DNA from: Thermohalobaculum sp039513195
Lineage (GTDB): Bacteria; Pseudomonadota; Alphaproteobacteria; Rhodobacterales; Rhodobacteraceae
NCBI GenBank assembly: GCA_039513195.1
Contig: JBCCRM010000021.1
Span: forward strand, 1 to 64,000
Reading direction: 5' to 3'
Length of the DNA: 64,000 bases
The number at the start of each line of letters is the position of its first letter. Position 1 is the first letter of the stretch. A program made the translations under genes and the position numbers. This document shows positions 60,224-64,000 of the stretch, piece by piece. The notes beneath the pieces were generated by a model. It saw nothing but the letters and a program-made list of their open reading frames with translations, ran no database searches and was not told the origin of the DNA.

Positions 60224-61192
60224 TCACTCCGCAGCCTGGGCAAGGTCCGCCGTCTCGGCCAGGAATTTCTCCGCCTCCAGCGCCGCCATGCAACCCATAC
60301 CGGCCGATGTTACGGCTTGGCGGAAGACATGGTCGGTCACGTCGCCAGCAGCAAATACTCCGGGTACCGAGGTGACCGTGGAAAAGCCATGGGTTACGAC
60401 ATAGCCGCCGTTATGGGTTTCCAACTGGTCTGTCACCAATTCGGACGCCGGGGCATGGCCGATCGCGATGAAGACGCCCGCGGCCTCGATGCTCTGCGTT
60501 GCGCCTGTCGCCGCGTGGGCAAGGCGCGCCCCTGTAACGCCTTCGGTCGGGCTGCCGAGGATTTCGTCCACCGTGTGGTCCCAGAGGACTTCGATCTTCG
60601 GGTTCGCTAGCAAGCGCTTCTGCAAGATCGCTTCGGCCCGCAGAGTGTCGCGGCGGTGCACAAGCGTGACCTTCGAGGCGAGATTGGCGAGGTAGAGAGC
60701 CTCTTCTACCGCTGTGTTGCCGCCGCCGACCACGATCACCTCCTTGCCGCGGAAAAAGAACCCGTCGCAGGTCGCGCAGGCGGAGACGCCGAACCCCTTG
60801 AACTTCTCTTCAGACGGCAGGCCAAGCCATTTCGCCTGCGCACCCGTGGCCAGGATCACGGTATCCGCGAGCCAAGTGGTGCCGTCGTCGGTCTCCGCCA
60901 CAAAAGGCCTCCGCGACAGGTCGAGCCGATTGACATGGTCCGAGACAATTTCGGTACCGACGGATTTGGCATGAGCCTCCATCTGCACCATCAGCTCCGG
61001 CCCCTGGGTGGTGATCAGTCCGGGCCAGTTTTCTACCTCGGTGGTGATGGTGAGCTGGCCGCCCGGTTGGATGCCCTGAATAAGCACCGGGTCCAACAGC
61101 GCCCGCGCCGCATAGACCGCAGCGGTGTAGCCGGCCGGGCCGGAGCCGATGATCAAAACGCGTATGTGGCGGGTCTCTGCCGTTTCGGACAT
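60224..61192 (-). CDS. trxB: Thioredoxin reductase
   Basis: The 322-residue flavoenzyme reduces thioredoxin with NADPH. FAD motif GSGPAGYTAAVYAAR is at the start, the redox CATC is in SACATCDGFFF, NADPH motif GGGNTAVEEAL follows and GVFAAGDV closes. The C-terminus has a 25-residue helical extension ending LAQAAE. It converges toward parC and is followed on the same strand upstream by the ELM1-like gene. Confidence 0.96.
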   Translation of the reverse strand: MSETAETRHIRVLIIGSGPAGYTAAVYAARALLDPVLIQGIQPGGQLTITTEVENWPGLITTQGPELMVQMEAHAKSVGTEIVSDHVNRLDLSRRPFVAETDDGTTWLADTVILATGAQAKWLGLPSEEKFKGFGVSACATCDGFFFRGKEVIVVGGGNTAVEEALYLANLASKVTLVHRRDTLRAEAILQKRLLANPKIEVLWDHTVDEILGSPTEGVTGARLAHAATGATQSIEAAGVFIAIGHAPASELVTDQLETHNGGYVVTHGFSTVTSVPGVFAAGDVTDHVFRQAVTSAGMGCMAALEAEKFLAETADLAQAAE

Positions 61193-61249
61193 TTTGCTCT
61201 CCTTCTCGCGCCCCTACATATCGCCGCTGCACAGTCTCTCCAAGGGGCC

Positions 61250-62257
61250 TCACGGATGCGTGCCGCGCTCGAACAGAGGGTCGAGAAAAGCGGCCACCCG
61301 GTCGGCTTCGGCCAGCGGTGTATAGTCCCAGCTATCCAGAACACCGCGGAATGGCCTGGCGGCGCCATGGTCCTGCAGCGTGCGGTGAAAAGCACGGATC
61401 TTTGTCGCCACGCGGGCGACGGGAAAGATATGGACGGGGAGCCCGGTTGACGCCGCCTCACAGGCCATGTTGACGCTGTCTTGCGTGACCAACACCGCGT
61501 CGGCGAGACCGAGGATGGCCGGGTAGGGGTTATCTCCCGTCCCGTCCCACAAGAAGGCGCTTTCGGGCAGTTTCACCTGAAGGCGTCGCAGGAGGCCGGG
61601 CGGTGTGCGGCGGGATGGCGTGATGAGCAGCGACCAGCTCTGCGTCTCGATTTGGCCGAGCGCCTGGCAGAGCTGCGTCTCGTCGGCAACGCTCCATCGC
61701 GCCGACCGGCTCGGGCCGCCCAAAAGAACCGCCAGCCGCGGTGGTGGCCATCGGGTGAGACGCGCGCGCCACCGGTCCGCTTCAGCGGCGAGACCGGCTG
61801 GGGCGAGGCGCCCGATGGCGCCGACGGTCTCGATGGCATTCGGTGCCCGCATCCGATCATGGCTCGGCGCGATCAGGTGGTCGAAATGCATTGCCGAAAG
61901 ACCGGGATTCAGGATTTGCACCGCCGGAACCCCGTACTGCGCACGCAGAAATGCCAGTATCGGTGCGGTGCGGCGCCCTGCGGCAATCGCCAGATCGGGC
62001 CAAGGCGGTGCGAGCGATGCTGCACCTTCGGTGGGTGTCGGGACGCCGTTTCGGAGAAGTCGAAGCAGGACACCCGATGGCAAAGCGGCAGCCCAGCGGT
62101 GCAAGGGCAGCGCCAGCCTCTCTATCCGCGCCGGGAGGCGCCGGGCGAGCGCTTCCGCTAGGCCGAGGGCTTGGGCGTCATGTCCCGCCCGCCCGTCCGA
62201 GAGCACCCAGAGGCGATGCGCCCCGGCGGGTTTTTCGTCCGCCCGCCCGATGTCCAT
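61250..62257 (-). CDS. ELM1-like (mitochondrial fission ELM1 / GT-B-like) protein
   Basis: The 335-residue protein matches the bacterial ELM1/DUF1022 family, with LWVLSDGRAGHDAQALGLAEAL, LLGGPSRSARW and LVTQDSVNMACEAASTGLPVH. Its glycosyltransferase-like two-lobe fold is predicted. Plants use ELM1 to place DRP3 on mitochondria. The bacterial role is unknown and may relate to envelope biogenesis. GAGGG lies before the ATG. A palindrome separates it from the divergent lrp gene. Confidence 0.82.
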   Translation of the reverse strand: MDIGRADEKPAGAHRLWVLSDGRAGHDAQALGLAEALARRLPARIERLALPLHRWAAALPSGVLLRLLRNGVPTPTEGAASLAPPWPDLAIAAGRRTAPILAFLRAQYGVPAVQILNPGLSAMHFDHLIAPSHDRMRAPNAIETVGAIGRLAPAGLAAEADRWRARLTRWPPPRLAVLLGGPSRSARWSVADETQLCQALGQIETQSWSLLITPSRRTPPGLLRRLQVKLPESAFLWDGTGDNPYPAILGLADAVLVTQDSVNMACEAASTGLPVHIFPVARVATKIRAFHRTLQDHGAARPFRGVLDSWDYTPLAEADRVAAFLDPLFERGTHP

Positions 62258-62280
62258 TTCGACCCTCGAATTGAAATTTT

Positions 62281-62293
62281 GTTGCTCAGCAAC
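62281..62293. promoter_or_regulatory. Palindrome between ELM1-like gene and lrp
   Basis: GTTGCT-C-AGCAAC is a perfect 13-base palindrome next to an AT-rich GAAATTTT tract, 69 bases before the lrp start. It could be an autoregulatory site for the Lrp protein. Confidence 0.35.
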
Positions 62294-62361
62294 GGCCCTG
62301 GCAGTACATAGCGCCCGCAAGATGCCGGGCGGTTTTGGCTTTGGCGACCGAAGGGGCGGCG

Positions 62362-62862
62362 ATGTCAGCCAATAAGCTCGACCATATCGATTACAGGATC
62401 CTCGCCGAGCTGCAAGCCAACGGGCGTATGACGAATGTGGAATTATCGCGCCGCGTCGGTATCTCGGCGCCGCCATGCCTGCGCCGGGTCCGTGCCTTGG
62501 AGGAGGCTGGACTGATCGACGGCTATCACGCGCGGGTCAATTCGCGGGCGCTGGGCTTCGAGGTCACGGTCTATGCCATGGTTAGCCTGAAGAGCCAGGC
62601 TGCGGCGGATCTGGCAGCCTTTGAGGAGCAGGTGCGCGCCTGGCCGTTGGTGCGCGAATGCCTGATGCTGACCGGGGAGATCGACTTTCTGCTGAAATGC
62701 GTGTCGCCTGATCTATTGGGGTTCCAGACATTTCTGACCGAGGAGCTGATTGCGGCGCCGAATGTCGCCTCGGTGAAGACATCGCTGGTGATACGGAGCG
62801 CCAAGGAGCTTCCGGGCGTGCCCTTCGAGGCCACGGATCTTTGCACTGCGGAGAGCGCCTGA
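62362..62862 (+). CDS. Lrp/AsnC family transcriptional regulator
   Basis: The 166-residue regulator has an N-terminal helix-turn-helix (LDHIDYRILAELQANGRMT, then VELSRRVGISAPPCLRRVRAL) and a C-terminal RAM domain (about 75-155) that binds amino acids. It controls amino-acid-responsive genes. It follows AAGGGGCGGCG. The trxB-lrp neighbourhood is common in alphaproteobacteria. Confidence 0.93.
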   Translation: MSANKLDHIDYRILAELQANGRMTNVELSRRVGISAPPCLRRVRALEEAGLIDGYHARVNSRALGFEVTVYAMVSLKSQAAADLAAFEEQVRAWPLVRECLMLTGEIDFLLKCVSPDLLGFQTFLTEELIAAPNVASVKTSLVIRSAKELPGVPFEATDLCTAESA

Positions 62863-63213
62863 CGCCAAAGGGGTGGCCGGACTGCAGCGCTGAGGATTTC
62901 AGGTGCTGCCGTTGCACACTCAGCTTTCGGATAGTTTCCGCCATGCCAAGGGGATCGATTGGCTGGCATAGGATCTCGCCTTTCTGAGCAAGATTTAGCA
63001 CGTCTCGTTGGCGGGTAATTTGCTTGATGCGCGCCTGGTGCATTCCGCCATCCCTGCGAGGCGGCCTATGCGTCTGTTCCCTGTCTCTCGGCCATCACGG
63101 CGGTAACGGTCGAATGGAGCCAGCGCCTCGAGATCGCGACCTTTTTAGGCAGCTCGGCGGAGGCGGCCCTTCCCGCGCAGGGGCTGCGCGTGCGGTTCGG
63201 CGCCGACAGAGCG
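62863..63213. other. Intergenic region with no recognised gene
   Basis: No frame with a ribosome site or known similarity is seen on either strand. It separates convergent lrp and a small minus-strand gene. Confidence 0.4.
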
Positions 63214-63423
63214 TTAGGGTGCCCGGGGTGTCGGGATGTGGATTTGCGCCTCCAGCGCCATCAGGGCCGACTGTGCCCGGCGCCGTTCTGCCAGCAAATG
63301 GTTGTATTGGGCGTCGCAGCCGGCGACCGGGGCTGGATAGGCCCGGATCTCCTGGGTAAGGGCGGCCGTCGCGGTCTTTAAAGCCGCCTTCGCCACGGCC
63401 AGGTCATCGCGGTAATCGGTCAT
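63214..63423 (-). CDS. Small hypothetical helical protein (69 residues)
   Basis: The protein MTDYRDDLAVAKAALKTATA continues as one or two long helices with AERRRAQSALMALEAQIHIP. GGGAGG precedes the ATG, giving good start support. It has no signal peptide. Families of similar size are unannotated. It lies 65 bases after the peptidase gene on the same strand. Confidence 0.6.
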   Translation of the reverse strand: MTDYRDDLAVAKAALKTATAALTQEIRAYPAPVAGCDAQYNHLLAERRRAQSALMALEAQIHIPTPRAP

Positions 63424-63488
63424 TGCCGATCCTCCCTTTGCTGTTGAGCAAGAGCTAACCCCACCCTTCCGGGGCCGCAAGCCCGCGG

Positions 63489-64000
63489 TCAGACTACCGC
63501 CATGGCCAGCGGCATGCGCGACAGCGGCTCGGCCCCCGCCTCGGTCACCAGGGAACTGCGGCCGAGGCACATTGCAGTACCCGTGTCGGAATCCATCAGG
63601 ATCATGTGCAAAAAGAACACCATGCCCGTCTCCATCACCGTCTTGGCGCCGGCATAGAACATCTGGTCCTCCATCCAACCAGGGGCGAAGCGGGCGCCCA
63701 GGGCATAGCCGCAGGCGTTCAGCCGGTGGGCGCCGAAGCCGGCGCTATCGAGCACCGCAGCATGGGTGTCGAACACTGCGCCCATCGGTTCGCCGGAGCG
63801 GAGGCGGTCCTCGCAGGCGAGCAGCGCCTCCTCCACCGCGGCCTGCATCGATTGGTGCTGGGGCCGGGGCCCGCCTAACAGGATCGTTTTGAAGAGGCAG
63901 GAATGGTAGTGGCGGAAGGTTCCCGCCCATTCGATATTGAGTTGATCTTGCGCCTCGAGCGCTCGCCTGCTCGCCTGATAGCGGCAGAGGAGCGCATGAT
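63489..64000 (-). CDS. M24 family metallopeptidase (truncated at window edge)
   Basis: Only the C-terminal part (about 170 residues) is present; the N-terminus is beyond the window. It shows the pita-bread peptidase features WAGTFRHYHSCLFK, HRLNACGYALGARFAP and TGMVFFLHMILMD. The YALG and GMVFFLH wording resembles the Xaa-Pro dipeptidase / ectoine hydrolase (DoeA-like) subgroup. The full set of metal ligands cannot be checked here. Confidence 0.75.
   Translation of the reverse strand, partial: HALLCRYQASRRALEAQDQLNIEWAGTFRHYHSCLFKTILLGGPRPQHQSMQAAVEEALLACEDRLRSGEPMGAVFDTHAAVLDSAGFGAHRLNACGYALGARFAPGWMEDQMFYAGAKTVMETGMVFFLHMILMDSDTGTAMCLGRSSLVTEAGAEPLSRMPLAMAVV

Overview
The window is a GC-rich, gene-dense chromosomal segment of an alphaproteobacterium. 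Lineage markers visible in it are a DUF4175/TIGR02302 membrane protein next to lysA, an MJ0042 zinc-finger protein divergent from ftsE-ftsX-acyltransferase, a malyl-CoA lyase, an etfBA / cobalamin adenosyltransferase / twin-transmembrane protein block, a trxB-lrp pair, and a perfect CtrA-type box. The gene order looks Rhodobacterales-like or close to it; that placement is inference. No rRNA, tRNA or CRISPR array was found.

Layout. 1-1.1 kb: GDP-L-fucose synthesis (end of gmd, then fcl). 1.6-4.6 kb: a methyltransferase/DUF1428 pair, an EEP-family hydrolase and a DUF1989 protein. 4.7-13.5 kb: a long nitrogen-scavenging operon with a DMT transporter, an M20 carbamoyl-amino-acid hydrolase, dihydropyrimidinase and a complete NMT1-type ABC importer. 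Three uncharacterised proteins are interleaved in it, along with a perfectly paired four-way-junction element at 10005-10087. 13.5-15.1 kb: an AT-richer island carrying a SET-domain protein. 15.2-17.4 kb: a CHASE4 histidine kinase and lone receiver behind a CtrA box. 17.5-23.8 kb: a FAD monooxygenase, a cupin and a LivFGMHJ importer. 23.9-30.5 kb: a SleB-type hydrolase, a queuosine-precursor transporter with a possible leader pseudoknot, ArfB, a class V aminotransferase, a tyrosine phosphatase and small exported or unknown proteins.

30.5-32.4 kb is a gene graveyard with a MalK/UgpC-type ATPase pseudogene. It is followed by a P450 with an operator-like palindrome, malyl-CoA lyase, an RTX serralysin-type protease and accA. 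38.5-48 kb holds envelope and amino-acid housekeeping genes (acyltransferase-ftsX-ftsE; zinc-finger protein; DUF4175-lysA; lptM-argH). 48-57 kb holds TlpA, cytochrome b561, two YceI proteins, 3-hydroxybutyryl-CoA dehydrogenase, a WYL protein, etfAB, cobalamin adenosyltransferase and an SDR. 57.5-64 kb holds parC, trxB, an ELM1-like protein, an Lrp regulator and a truncated M24 peptidase.

Working together: the 4.7-13.5 kb block would import a pyrimidine- or hydantoin-like compound, open its ring and remove the carbamoyl group to release ammonia. The dihydropyrimidine dehydrogenase that normally begins reductive pyrimidine catabolism is not in the window. The Liv importer with the flavin monooxygenase suggests uptake and hydroxylation of an aromatic acid. 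AccA, malyl-CoA lyase, 3-hydroxybutyryl-CoA dehydrogenase and ETF point to acyl-CoA-based carbon metabolism.

The observations most worth following are the four-way-junction element, the pseudoknot before the queuosine-precursor transporter, the unknown proteins of the pyrimidine operon, the SET-domain island, the operator palindromes before the SET and P450 genes, and the decaying sugar-ABC ATPase.
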